From: Lyophyllum atratum
Lineage: Eukaryota; Basidiomycota; Agaricomycetes; Agaricales; Lyophyllaceae
Direction: 5' to 3'
Length of the DNA stretch: 64,000 nt
Assembly: GCA_014905825.1 (NCBI GenBank)
Contig: JACGCN010000042.1
Span: forward strand, 186,001 to 250,000
Shown: positions 10,264 to 20,922 of the stretch, piece after piece
Numbering within the stretch: position 1 is the first letter of the stretch
Layout: each line of letters begins with the position of its first letter
Made by a program: the position numbers and the translations under genes
The notes under the pieces: model-generated
Told to the model about the DNA's origin: nothing
Seen by the model: the letters and a program-made list of their open reading frames with translations, nothing else
The model's database searches: none

Positions 10264-10942
10264 AGTCTCCTATTTTCAGCCTTCGTAAGGTTTGTACTGT
10301 ATGCCTGTTATAAAAATCAGTCGTATTCAAAATCGTTCGTCCTACGTGCACCGAAGCTTACGGATTTCAAATCTGGTGTGCTTCGCAAGTTTCGTCGAGC
10401 ATTCGTCGCTTCGAACAACTCGTAATTCACTTTCGCAAGGTAGCGCCGATGGCGACCTTTCTCACGAGCCTCGAGTGTTGACGCATCCAGGACTGTCAAG
10501 AGCTTCTTACGACTTGCTCAATGACCTTTCTATTTGGTCCCTGAGTCTGACAGTCGTTGCGCTGTATTCGGCGCCACTGGATGCCAATAGTTGTGTATGG
10601 GTGTGCGGTTGGGAGATCGGCAGGTCTGAGTCTTTCTGAAGTCATCGTTGCATACAGCACTCTGATTGATCCCGAAGTGCACAGTTAGGTGTGGTTTAGG
10701 TAGGTTGCACATCGGAAATATCGCATGAGAGCTGGATATTTTGATTGAACGGGGTCGACGGACTGCGGTTGGGTTCCACAGCTATTGCTGTGGTCATTGT
10801 CATTTCCAGACACACCATGGTATAAAGCTTATGTTTCCGTGTTAGGTGGGCATCCGGGCGTCTTTAATTGTCCGTCCGCAGTCAAGGTCTCGAGATAAAA
10901 GTGGACTATCTTTACGGTGAAATATCAGCTTCTGTGCACCTC
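10264..10942. other. Intergenic between palindrome and DUF6593 gene
   Basis: Short open frames exist but have no recognisable content. Presumably the DUF6593 promoter lies in the last 200 bp. Confidence 0.5.
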
Positions 10943-11616
10943 ATGTCCGATCTCTACGAACTGACCTTCGAAACGGATAATCCTTGCAACACCGTCATCG
11001 TCGACAATGACACTGGCAAAGCTCTTTACCAGGTCGCCACCGAACACGGGAAGGATACGGTTACTCGAGTAAAGAACGGGGCGGGCGAGACCATCGCCTC
11101 CTGGGTATGGAAGGACGTGAGGTCCGATGTCATCACTCTCGGCAACGGAACGCCCGTGTCTGTTAGCGCGTGGTTGAGAAAGAGTCTTGTACCTTTCAAA
11201 GAGTGAGTGTTTCCGTCGTAATCGGTATCGAGCACGAATCTGAGGTCGATTGCCTAAGAGCACTGTGATGTTGGAGGACAACGCGGGTCGAAAATTGAAG
11301 TGGAAAGGAAACGGCCCAGGGTTGTCATTTGAGGCGCGTCTGCCCAAGTTTTTTTTATCGAGGATGGACGGCGTCCTGACAGTCGTTTTAGCTTTTTGCC
11401 GAGGACGATAACAAAGAGCCGTTGGTCCGCTTCCACAAGTCGCGCACAGTGCAAAACGGCCGTCAACCCGCTCGCCTGGTTATGGATAGCCGAGGCGTTG
11501 AGATCCAGGACATTGCAGTCGTTTCATTTCTTGCCCTCGAGAAGAGCCGTAGGTCGAGAGAGAATTCCACCTTGAATAGGGCAGCTGGGAATGGGCTCAC
11601 CGGGGGTTTCAACTGA
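10943..11616 (+). CDS. DUF6593-domain protein
   Basis: Three exons. Exon 1 starts MSDLYELTFETDNPCNTVIV at 10943; intron 11203-11260 joins as PFKDTVMLEDNAGR; a second intron leads to LFAEDDNKEPLVRFHKSRTV; the stop is at 11616. Together they match DUF6593, a basidiomycete family of about 200 residues with a beta-rich fold and no assigned function. Key conserved blocks are the NTVIVDNDTGKALYQV start, KWKGNG in the middle, and EIQDIAVVSFLALEKSRRS near the C-terminus. No signal peptide or membrane segment. The second intron seems to use a GC donor (GAG followed by GCGCGT). The gene sits between two lectin genes, though no functional link is known. Confidence 0.8.
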
Positions 11617-12920
11617 CAACTCTGGGGTCAGTTTACGATATGATGCATGAGGGGAGGTTGGAATGTACTCGGTGGATACCGTTCTTTAATTGGAAGATGG
11701 ATTAGAATAGCGGCGGATTCACAAAAGGCCCGGGGGAGGAGTACGTATTGTCGCTATGCAAGCTTGATTGCCAATTGCTGTATGGACAAGCAAGGACCGA
11801 CCTAGTTGTCTCCTGACGCTCGTCAAAATCGTGAGTGGCCGCGGTGAGTTCAGACCGTCGTCTAGGGTGTTGAGCAGAGATTATCGAACGAAAAATGATA
11901 CGACAAGGTGCCGTGCGCTGTCCCAGGGTAATATAGGCAAAGACAGGGCGATGTGAGGGAAGAAGCGTACCCGTAGTGACCTTGACAAGGGCTTGGAGAA
12001 GTCCTGTAGTTTAGGTTGATATACCGGGATTGTGGGGTTCGTCATCCGGCTTCAAGCTTAACGCTATAGCATTTCTCTGCGACTGCCTCGTCCTGATGAG
12101 CTGGCGTCGAACTGGCGTGCTCGCCCAGGGGTCGTTTGACAGATGAGAGTTGGAGAGAAGGTCGCGCCAGTATACTGTCAACAGCAAGGCTTCAGCTTGG
12201 ATCAGATCGATGTTCTGATGGGCGCCTCGATAACTCTAGATCCTTAGTTTCTGGGTTGAAGGCCAATGCAGTCGAGGAACGGCGAGCAAGCAGCAAGTGT
12301 ACTATACTCATTTCTCAACTCACCACCCAGCGCATGGCAGTGAATCGTTTCAAGAGAAATCCCAGCGGAGATCCAATCCCCAAACCCAATAATCTAAAAA
12401 TACTTTCCTTTCCTTTGCTTCTCTTCCCGACTTCTCCTCGCCGAACCCACGAAACGCGAAAATTCAGTCTGCAGCACCTCTGCAGTCCCCGTCCCCCTGA
12501 ACCCATCCACCAAGGCGTAAACACCCCGACTGTGTAGGTCATCAAACTCATTTCGTGGCAGGATGTCGGGCCGATACCAGACCATGATGCATGAAACGCC
12601 GTTTGTTGCGGACGAGTCTGATTCATCACTTACGCCCGAATCTGGCTGCAGGCCGGCGTTAGAGACCGTCTGATACGGTCTGAAATCATCTGCGGCGTGT
12701 GCTGTGCACCAGTGGGAAACAAGTGGCACACCTGCAGGTCGGGAGTCGGCGGCCGTCGCCTGCATCGGAACTCATCTTGCGCCATGCCCTGAACATCGGG
12801 GGAGAACCGCCGTCTCGGGATGTGTACGCTCGGGTGTTATTGCTACGCATCATCTTGGAGGGGCTGGGTACGCCGCCGTGGGTAAAACCCCATGTTTCTC
12901 CCTCACAGCTTGAAGATCTA
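11617..12920. other. Intergenic, contains duplicated block copy 2
   Basis: Apart from the duplicated block at 11849-12171, nothing recognisable. Some frames at 12.1-12.9 kb are open but look like chance readings. The last part is pyrimidine-rich leader sequence of the second lectin. Confidence 0.5.
11849..12171. repeat. Duplicated non-coding block, copy 2
   Basis: Direct-orientation partner of 9683-10011, with scattered substitutions and small indels. One copy lies on each side of the DUF6593 gene. Confidence 0.8.
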
Positions 12921-12930
12921 GGATAAATAC
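12921..12930 (+). promoter_or_regulatory. TATA-like box of lectin 2
   Basis: GGATAAATAC lies about 90 bp upstream of the lectin ATG at 13021 and is followed by a CT-rich leader. It matches the box upstream of lectin 1. Confidence 0.5.
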
Positions 12931-13020
12931 AGCCCCGCTCTCTTCCCTCTCCTCCATCTCTCAAGCTACCCACCCTAGCTCCACGAGTAGTCTCTCCTTC
13001 CTTCTCTCAAGTCATACACG

Positions 13021-13711
13021 ATGTTCACCACCCTCCTTGCCCTCCTCGCCGCTCCCCTCCTCGCGTACGCCGCCGGCGCCCCCGGCGATGCGTCTCATAA
13101 TTAATATCCACCCGAACGGAGACACGTCCAAGTGCCTTGACGTCCGCGGTGGGATCTTCGCTGATGGGACGCCCGTGCAGATGTGAGTGTCCCCCCCTCC
13201 TTTTCTTCGTCCCCTGCTCAAGGATCCGCGGATACTTAGCTACGACTGCAACCACACCAAAGCGCAGCAATGGAGCTTGTACTCACTCACCGCGGGTGAC
13301 ATTATCGCCATACACGGGACGAACTTCTGCCTCGACGCCGGCTCCAGTACGTTCCCCTCTCCGCACTCCTTTCCCTTTTCCTTTTCCTGGATGCGTGAAG
13401 CTGATGGGGACGCGTAGATCCCGCGAGCGGAGTGGGAATGAAGATCTGGACGTGCTACACCAACCCCAAGATCCCCGCGCAGAAGTGGGTGTACACCGCG
13501 GACCACAGGATCGCTCTCGAGGGCAAGGGTGCGTCTTCTTACCCTTTCGTTTTCGCTCCTTCGCACCAAGCTGATTTTGTGATGTGTGTTTGTGCTTGTA
13601 GGACAGTGCCTTGACTTGACCAATGGCGTGCATGTTAACAGCAACCAGGTGCAGACCTGGCAGTGCTCGGACAACAACAACAACCAAGTCTGGACTCTGT
13701 CTGACTTCTGA
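13021..13711 (+). CDS. Ricin-B-type lectin with frame break after signal peptide
   Basis: A paralog of the lectin at 8951 with the same four-exon layout. The signal peptide is intact in its own frame (MFTTLLALLAAPLLAYAAGA), but that frame hits TAA at 13102-13104. The trefoil continues in the next frame: SKCLDVRGGIFADGTPVQ, QQWSLY, CLDAG, AQKWVYT, LDLTNGVHVNSNQVQTWQC and NQVWTL. Compared with lectin 1 there is one extra base near 13090. An in-frame ATG at 13089 could start a trefoil without a signal peptide. So this is either a recent pseudogene, a non-secreted lectin or a base-call error. All splice sites and all trefoil repeats are intact, which favours very recent damage or an error. Confidence 0.7.
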
Positions 13712-14165
13712 GGGGGTGTAATTCCTGGCTCTTCTGGCTGGGTGTAGTTCGTGGTCTAGCTTCCCGCGCGAAGTGTACCTGAACTTTCAGAATATTGACT
13801 TACAAAAGTCGGACTTGTGGTTCGTTTAATGTACCTCGTAATGTAGAGCGTATATAAATTTAATGTATACCCTTCTTTTGTTGTTGAACACCTACGTGCA
13901 AGTCTGCAGCGACGCTCCAGTTCCGGGACCTGGCACAGCAGCTGCTATGTATATGGAGACGGACATACATCGGTTGCCCCTCCTAGTCACGTTCAAACCC
14001 GCAACTCTTTCACCAAAAGCAGAGCCACAACCTTGACAGGGTGTTTCTTGTACATAGGGGACTGTCAGTGTCCCATGATGGGTAATAATCTACAAACTTC
14101 CGTTAAAGTTATAACATTCACAACCTGTCCGGAATCCATAGTCCAGATTCCATTCCATTCCGCAT
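13712..14165. other. Intergenic, no gene seen
   Basis: Convergent gap between the lectin and the reductase; holds both 3' ends, with AT-rich sequence around 13800-13880. Confidence 0.5.
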
Positions 14166-15663
14166 TTACCACCCGCGCTCCTCAAAGTCCGCCAGAACGT
14201 CCTTCGTCATCTCCTCCATACTGTGGTACTTCAACCCCAGAATCTTCGCCGCCTTGGCCGTATCATACGCGACAGGCGCCCTCGCGGTGCGCCCCGCACC
14301 CGGATACCCAACAGGGAGCGGGGTATGCGACGGGATGGGGGACGGGGAAAGCGAGTTCGCAGCGTCAACTTGGGGAATACATCAGTCAAAGGGGATCTAC
14401 GAGGCGCGCGTAAAGGTGACTCACTCCAGTCCTGCCAGACGTATGATCCTGCGGCGGTCGTCTCGTCAGTATGTTCATGAATGTAGGTAAAGAAGGAGGT
14501 AGACGTACCAGCAGAGATGATGATGCGCTCGCCGCCCGCCGCCTCCTTCTCCAGGGCAAGGACGTGCGCCTCACCGACGTCGCGGACGTCGATCCAGGCG
14601 GATCCTTGGGTCGTGAGGAAGTCCTTGGGCTTGCCCTCGACGAGGACGGTGTCATACCACTGGCGTGCAGACGTGTTCAGGGACTCGAGGTTGTTGACGC
14701 CGTGGATGGCGGGCTGAAAAAGGCAGTGGTCAGTCCAGGCTGCGTGTATGCGCGACAGAGGTGGGCTAGCCTACCCCGAAGACCTAATAGTCGAGGTTCA
14801 GTACGTGGCCGAGCTCGTGGGGGAGAAAACTTACAAAGGGGGGGTTGAGGACTGAGAGATCCCATTTGATGTTGGACTTGTTCTGCTCGTAGAATTCCCA
14901 TGCAGCTAAGGACAGCCTGGGTGAATAGTGCTCGAGGCAGTACTAGCCGCGAGGTGGACTGACCTTTCTCCGCAAGGGTCTTGGAGGCGCGATATTTGGA
15001 GGGACCGGGGGCCTTGTCGCCTTGCTCCTTGACCTCTTTGATGGAAAGCTCGTTCCAGTCCTCCTCGGTGAAGACCTTGTCCTTCCCGACTTCGAGGACC
15101 GAGGCGCATGATGAGGTCACCACGATACGCTTGACGCTCTGTCTGTCATGAAAAGAGTCTAAGTGGCGTCAAAATACCGCGTATATAGGACGCACCCATG
15201 CTTGGCGGCACTCTTCAGGATGCTGAGGGTGCCATTCACGGCGGGGCCGATCAGCTCTGTATGACATCATCTTTAATTTGACGAATGCAGGGTTCGTAGG
15301 GAGCTCACGTACCATCGACCGACGCAGCATCCAGATAAAACGGCGACGCAGTGTGTGCAATCCCGTCCACGCCCTTGACAGCCTCGTCGAACGCTCCTTC
15401 CTATCGCACGCGCACCGAGTCAAATTTCGATCACTCCCTCAATGCGATCACACGCAGACCTTGGTGATATCCTCCACAACCGCGACCTCAAACTTATCGC
15501 CATACGACTTGAACGACTCCTGCAGGTGCTTCCCCTTATCCGCTGATCGCACAGTCCCGCGAACGGCATACCCTTTCTCGAGGAACCTGCGCACGACCCA
15601 GGCGGCGATGAAGCCGTTGGCGCCGGTCACGAGCACTTTGTCGCCGGTGGAAATGGTAGGCAT
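14166..15663 (-). CDS. NAD(P)-dependent epimerase/ketoreductase (dihydroflavonol-reductase-like extended SDR)
   Basis: A multi-exon minus-strand gene, about 330-340 residues, from MPTISTGDKVLVTGANGFIA at 15663 to the stop after FEERGW. The N-terminal Rossmann signature TGANGFIAAWVVRRFLEKGY is the extended-SDR G-x-x-G-F-I-A form. RGTVRS follows and suggests NADP preference. VVTSSCASV precedes the catalytic Tyr-Lys pair in KYRASKTLAEK (Y-x3-K). Later blocks are LNPPF, AWIDVRDVGEAHVLALE, RIIISAG and a C-terminal KAAKILGLKYHSMEEM. The family includes yeast Gre2-like methylglyoxal/aldehyde reductases and cinnamoyl-CoA-type reductases; the substrate is not predictable. At least five introns are needed. 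Confidence 0.85.
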
Positions 15664-16403
15664 GATCGATGGGTGGGTGATTTGAGAGATAAGAGGGCGT
15701 GGCGCCGGGAGTCGCGTTGTTTTATGGGGAAGAGACGACACGTGATGCTGGCTCGGAAGACGGGAGCAAAGTGGGACTAAAAATAACGGATCATCGCCTT
15801 GTTGAGCATCGAATTTTGGCTGGGAGTCTTCAAGCCTCCTCATGTGGCTGAAGAAAGGGTTTGTAGGCTTTAAGCATGGTGAGGAATGTCTCGCCGGGTC
15901 CAGATAACAATATGCCATTCATGAAGTTGCCCCACGCGCAAAACCATGATGAGTAAAAGATAGTTCGCCTTGAAAGCTTGATCACCCACGCCTGCCTAAA
16001 CTTCGATGCGTCAAGAATATTTATAATTGCGGGAGGCACCACTGCTTACCAAGTTCAGCAGACTAAACACAGAGACCTGTTCAACAATCGAGGCGTTGAA
16101 CTACGTCCGTCGTGATGGTACAAAGTCGAATACCTCGTTCACGTTTGAAGGACCTCTAACTCGTCGTAGCTCGTCGTTGAGGTTGCGTTGAGGAAATCAT
16201 GAAGACGGCCATGATTGCCGCGGCAAACGGCCAAACTGTGTTGTGTCAGGATTGGCAAGTAAGTCCCACGCCCTCCACCCGGTTAATGTACGAGCCGGAC
16301 GAGTCGGAACTTCATTACAACGAATTTACAGACTCTGCAACCTGGGCTCTTCTCTCTCTCTTCTATCTATTCGCGTCCGTACTAACTAGACAGTAGACTA
16401 GAC
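15664..16403. other. Intergenic, divergent promoters
   Basis: Separates the reductase (minus) and thioesterase (plus). The short plus-strand frame from 16199 has no recognisable content. A CT-rich tract at about 16350 immediately precedes the thioesterase ATG. Confidence 0.5.
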
Positions 16404-17478
16404 ATGTCCGCGTCTCTCCTCCGACGACACGCCGGCGCCACCTTCACCCGTGCTCAACGGCACACAAAGCCCTTATCTCGTCGACTCCTCACCACAACCC
16501 CGCATTCTTCTCCGAAAACCTGGAGACCCTTCGCCACAGCCTCCGCCATCGTCGCCGTGTCCGCAGCAGCAGCCTACACCCTCGGATCCATATACCCCCC
16601 ACCTTCTCTAACAATCCTCTTCCCCCGTGCCGCCCCACCGCCTCCAGATCCAACGTCCCCCGAGTCCATCGCCCTCACGGAGTCGCTAGAACAGCAGCTA
16701 CAAACGCTTCCCCTCCTGCAGACCCTCCGAAACAAGCCGGACGGCGAGGAGTGGTACGAGGTGCGGCCGTACAAGAATTTCCCGGAGGAGAGGAGGGTGA
16801 ACAGCCTGACGTCGGGGGCGCTGAGGGGGCCTGGGAAGCTGGCGCTGTACCCCCTGGCGAGGGTGAAGAGGGACGAGAGCGAGAGCTATGTGTTTACGCA
16901 TTTGGGGAGGGGGCTTTGTGGACATGATGGGATTATTCATGGGGGGCTGCTGGCGACTTTGTTGGACGAGACGCTGGCTAGGACGGTGAGTCCGTCCGAG
17001 ATCGTGTTATCAGTGAAGGTGTGCTGAGAAGGTGCGACTCGTTTGGTGATAGGCCATCGCGAACTTGCCTGATAAAGTTGGCGTCACCGCGCAACTCACG
17101 CTCAACTATCGCGCCCCGACGCGTGCAGATCAGGTACATGCGTCGAATCAAACTGTCATCCGTACTGATCTGATCATCTCAAGTTCGTTGTCATCAGAAC
17201 CTTCCTAGAGGAGGCGAAGGGGCGCAAGGTCACCGTCTCCGGCCGCGTCGAACATCTTGACGGCACTGTCCTCGTCGAAGCCAAGTACGTCTGCCACAAC
17301 ACCATCTACCTTTATCGAATCGGACCCCTGAACCGTGAACCAATCTTTTAGGGCGACGTTCGTCCAACCGCGTTACGCCAAACTCCTGAATACAGAGGCG
17401 TTGAAACAAGCCATGGGCGAGCCTCCCAAATCTGCCGCACCGATTCACCTAGGGGACGGACAGCTTCCTTCCAAATGA
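16404..17478 (+). CDS. Mitochondrial-type hotdog (PaaI/4HBT) thioesterase-like protein
   Basis: Four exons read as 16404-16985, 17053-17133, 17184-17284 and 17352-17478, with clean GT-AG borders and kept frame. The N-terminus is rich in Arg, Ser and Thr (SLLRRHAGATFTRAQRH) and lacks acids, as in mitochondrial presequences. One membrane-like segment follows near residue 50 (AIVAVSAAAAYTLGSIYPP). The hotdog domain carries GHDGIIHGGLLATLLDETLA, the usual acyl-CoA thioesterase helix motif, then VGVTAQLTLNYRAPTRADQ and VVIRTFLEEAKGRKVTVSGR. The layout resembles yeast Fmp10-like proteins. It is probably anchored in mitochondria and acts on acyl-CoA; the activity is inferred. Confidence 0.8.
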
Positions 17479-18686
17479 GTCTGTCACCGGGGATCGTCGG
17501 GGAGTGATGAGGTTTGATATGGTCTTTGATATAATAGATCTACTAGAAAGGATACCTTAGGATAACGATCTAGACGGTGATTTTTTGCAACATAGATGTG
17601 TTTGGGTGGCATGCTGGTTTTGTACTAGTATGTAGGTGGATGGGTCCTTCGTGGACGGAAGTGTTGAAGCTGTGTAAAGCTGTTCCCGCCAAAATTTTCA
17701 TGCCGACTGCCTGCCTGCCACTGAGAGATCATCGTTGTGAAAATTATTCTTTGAAAGAAGCAATGAAGTTTCAAGCCCTAGTCGGAGAGGAATTTACCTC
17801 TACGTTCCCCGTCGTGGCGAATTATCCAGTATGTAACGCATCACTCACACTTGTGAGTGACTTAGTTCCGAAGCAAAAGGAAGACCGATTTTCGCTCATG
17901 ATCATCGTGGTAAGCCAAGATCCAGTTTCACCCAGGCGATCCAGAAATTATGGCGGACTCCCCATTGATCACTGACATATGGATGAAACCATAGTGTGTC
18001 GCACCCATAGCACCCGTAGCACCCGTAGCATCCATGTTGTCAAAGTGACCCACACGAACGCGGCCTCGGAAGTGAGGTGCCCAGTATTAGGACCAGACGG
18101 TCCCCCCAAATAACAATCGGACCGACTCATCTCCGACGTTGCATCAAGAAGCTTAAGCCGATCAACGCATTTCAAACAACCCGCCCGCCTCGAGTCTCGA
18201 CTTAGTCGGTAGCCATGCTGTGCGTGCGGTGACGCTCCCGTCGCACGCGAAGATTTCTCATCTTTTTCGCGCCACTTTGTCATTTTGGATGAATATGGAG
18301 GCGTCGGCATTTCGTTTCGCAGGCAGCCCTGTGGAGTTGTCATTCCAGTCCAGTCCAGTCTCGTCCCTGGCCTCGAGGCTCGAGGGACCGAGGAAGTGGC
18401 ATACATGGCCCGAAACATACGTTATGTGGTTTGATAATAATGACCCCCGTCAACCGCCTACTTTAATGCGTGATGCTGTTCCAGGATATATATCCAGGCA
18501 CCTGGTTACTGATGCCAATCTCTCCCTGACCCTTGCCTTGCCGCCGCCATCAACCGCCATCACGAGCTGGAGACGGTTTGAAAAGCGCTGTCTGGTAGCC
18601 CACACGTCGGGTTCCCCTGGCCCTGGACTCCACTACTCACTCCCTCTCTCCCTCTGTCTTTCTCTCTCTGCCCTTTTCTTTCTACG
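17479..18686. other. Intergenic, no gene supported
   Basis: A small GCACCCATAGCACCCGTAGC-type repeat at about 18002-18035 and a CT-rich tract at 18640-18685 are the only visible structure. Open frames here have no recognisable content. Confidence 0.5.
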
Positions 18687-20355
18687 ATGAATCGCGCTAC
18701 GCATCCTACACAACACTCTTTGCAGGGCACGGAGCAGTCCATTGGATTCAAAACTATGTGTAAGCTTGGGAAGTTCCTGGGCATCAAAACTGGGTATGGC
18801 GCTGCGTCGTCCTCTCAGTCCAGTGGTTCGAGAAAACCAGACTCGGGCATTTCAAGTCCCAAACCCAATTCATCCTTCAACCACTTCCTGTCTGCTGTGC
18901 CTATTCCTTCGTCGAGTTTCTCTTGTGCAGGCGATGGAGAGAGCAGTACTTCGAGCGATGCAACGTTCATTCCTAATAGCGCCGATCATCGACCTGTCCG
19001 TCATTCAGTCTCTGCTCCGACCATGTGTAATTTTTATCAATCGCATTCTGAGGCGTCAACAAGAAGTCCGTCGCCTGGTTCGTTCTCTTTTTCTCCCCAT
19101 AGTCCTCCATCGAACCTCATCACTTTGCGTTGTAGTGAATACAACCCCACTCCCTGTCATGCTATCATTGCGAGCCCTCCCTCTACCAGCCGAAGAGGAG
19201 GCAAAAAAGGGTCCCGTATCCATCATTCCGTCTAAACCAGACGGCAAACGGCGGTGGAAGTGGGGAAGACGAAAGGAGGACAAGGCACCTCTTCCTACGC
19301 ACTCTACCACCCATCCTGCTTCCAATCCCGAAAAGCTTCAGTCAATAGGGCGAACCGCATCCCCACTCTGGAAGGAGACCTTCGAACCCACTCCTCACTT
19401 GTCGTCGATCTTCCCGTCGCTTCCTGCAGACGACCTACAACTCACACCCATCACTTCCGCCTCCTCCACTTTCTCAGAAGACCTCCAGTATCGCGAGAAG
19501 CCGAGTCGGAAGCACACGCGACGCCAGAGCATCAACAAGTTGGCTCGGACACTGGGAGTCTTCCCGAACGATTTCAACAGCCATGCTGAAACGGGTAAAT
19601 CGCCCTACAACGCCGATTCCATCGGGAAATCGTCACAAAATTCTACCAAAGAGAATCCCAGAAGGAGGATAAAGCTCTCTCTAACAACCAAACTCAACAC
19701 GCTCCCCGCCGTCCTCCGCCCCCCCTCCACGCCCACCCCATCTCGATCACGCATATCCCTGATATCCACCCCAAACACCGACGACGTGCACCGCTTCGGC
19801 CTAGCCGACGATCTTTCCGAGGGCTGGGGCAACAACTCCCGCGCCGCAAGCGTCTACTCCTCCTCCTCCTCGCCCATCTCGCCCATCACATTCAAGCCCC
19901 CCACACCCGTTACAGTAGCCGCTGTCCCCCGGCGTGCCTCTCTCCTGGGCCTCAATCTTCTCTCGGCTTCGGCTGACAAGCTGAAACACCCTGAGGAGAT
20001 GACACGCCCATCATCCTCATCATCATTATCGCCACCATCCCACCTGAGTGCGACCCTGAGCCGGTCCCGGTCCCTGTCATTCGCGCCACCGGCACCCCGG
20101 ATAGGCCGCCTCGCGCGCCTGGCGAGTGCGCACTCTGCTGCGTCGTCGAGGCCGCATACGCCTACGGTTGGGGAGGAACCGCATGTGCCGGTGAAGGCGA
20201 ACTGGTTGGAGGGGCCTGTGGAGGCGGAGGTGGAGAAGGCGAAGAGCTTCGTTGATGAGCACCCGGAGTATGCGGATGAGTACCGCACCTGGTCTGGGCA
20301 GTGGAATCAGGACGACATGCAGCATGTTATCAGGATGCTTCGACACCTGAAGTAA
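18687..20355 (+). CDS. Serine-rich low-complexity protein, function unknown
   Basis: Exon 1 reads from ATG 18687 or, more likely, the in-frame MCKLGKFLGIKTG at 18756, through a Ser-rich stretch to about 19026. An intron (donor GTAATT at 19027, acceptor at 19102 or 19135) moves to the frame encoding LPAEEEAKKGPVSIIPSKPD and continuing to the stop at 20355. The protein is about 500 residues, very rich in Ser, Pro and Arg, with a basic patch KRRWKWGRRKED and phosphorylation-like RSRS and RRAS sites. The acidic C-terminus (FVDEHPEYADEYRTWSGQWN, then DMQHVIRMLRHLK) is the most conserved-looking part. No domain recognised. Probably intrinsically disordered and regulatory. Confidence 0.6.
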
Positions 20356-20922
20356 CTCCCATGCCTCCCCTACTCTTCGCTTCCCTATGGCTCGGTTCAA
20401 ATTCTCTTTGCATGATCATGATCTTTATAGGCGGCATAATCGTTCTGGCATCTGGCATCCCATATACACGGCCAACCCAAGTCAACTCATTATCTCGCAT
20501 TGTGCATAATATTTATCTCAACTCACACACCTTCCTTGTGCATGTCATACCATTCTATTAATCGTACGTTACGCGTTGTAAATAATGTAATAGTATTAGT
20601 AACATCCTGGAATTCAGAACCCAACAGCGTTTGTTTAGTTAGCTAAGATGGTTTATGATTTCGATAACATTTATGATTAATATTGTAAATGGACAACAAA
20701 ATTTCGTGCTAATAAACTCTTTCATCGTCCAATGCCATTACAACTGGTCCGAACTCGAGGTCGACATACTCGTACAAGGTCACTACGGAGTGAAGCAAAT
20801 CAAACTGTTTTGCGAATACTCTTTGTTATACGGGGAATATCATAGTGTTCTGTCCATCTCTCGATTCCCAATCCCGGTACATCTTCGTGCTGAACCAACT
20901 CGAAACCCATTTGCTTCCGACA
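20356..20922. other. Intergenic, convergent 3' ends
   Basis: AT-rich sequence between two converging genes. Nothing else recognised. Confidence 0.5.

Noticed and set aside
17577..17975. Plus-strand 132-residue frame downstream of the thioesterase
   Set aside because: No conserved pattern; begins in the 3' flank of the thioesterase and has no plausible start context.
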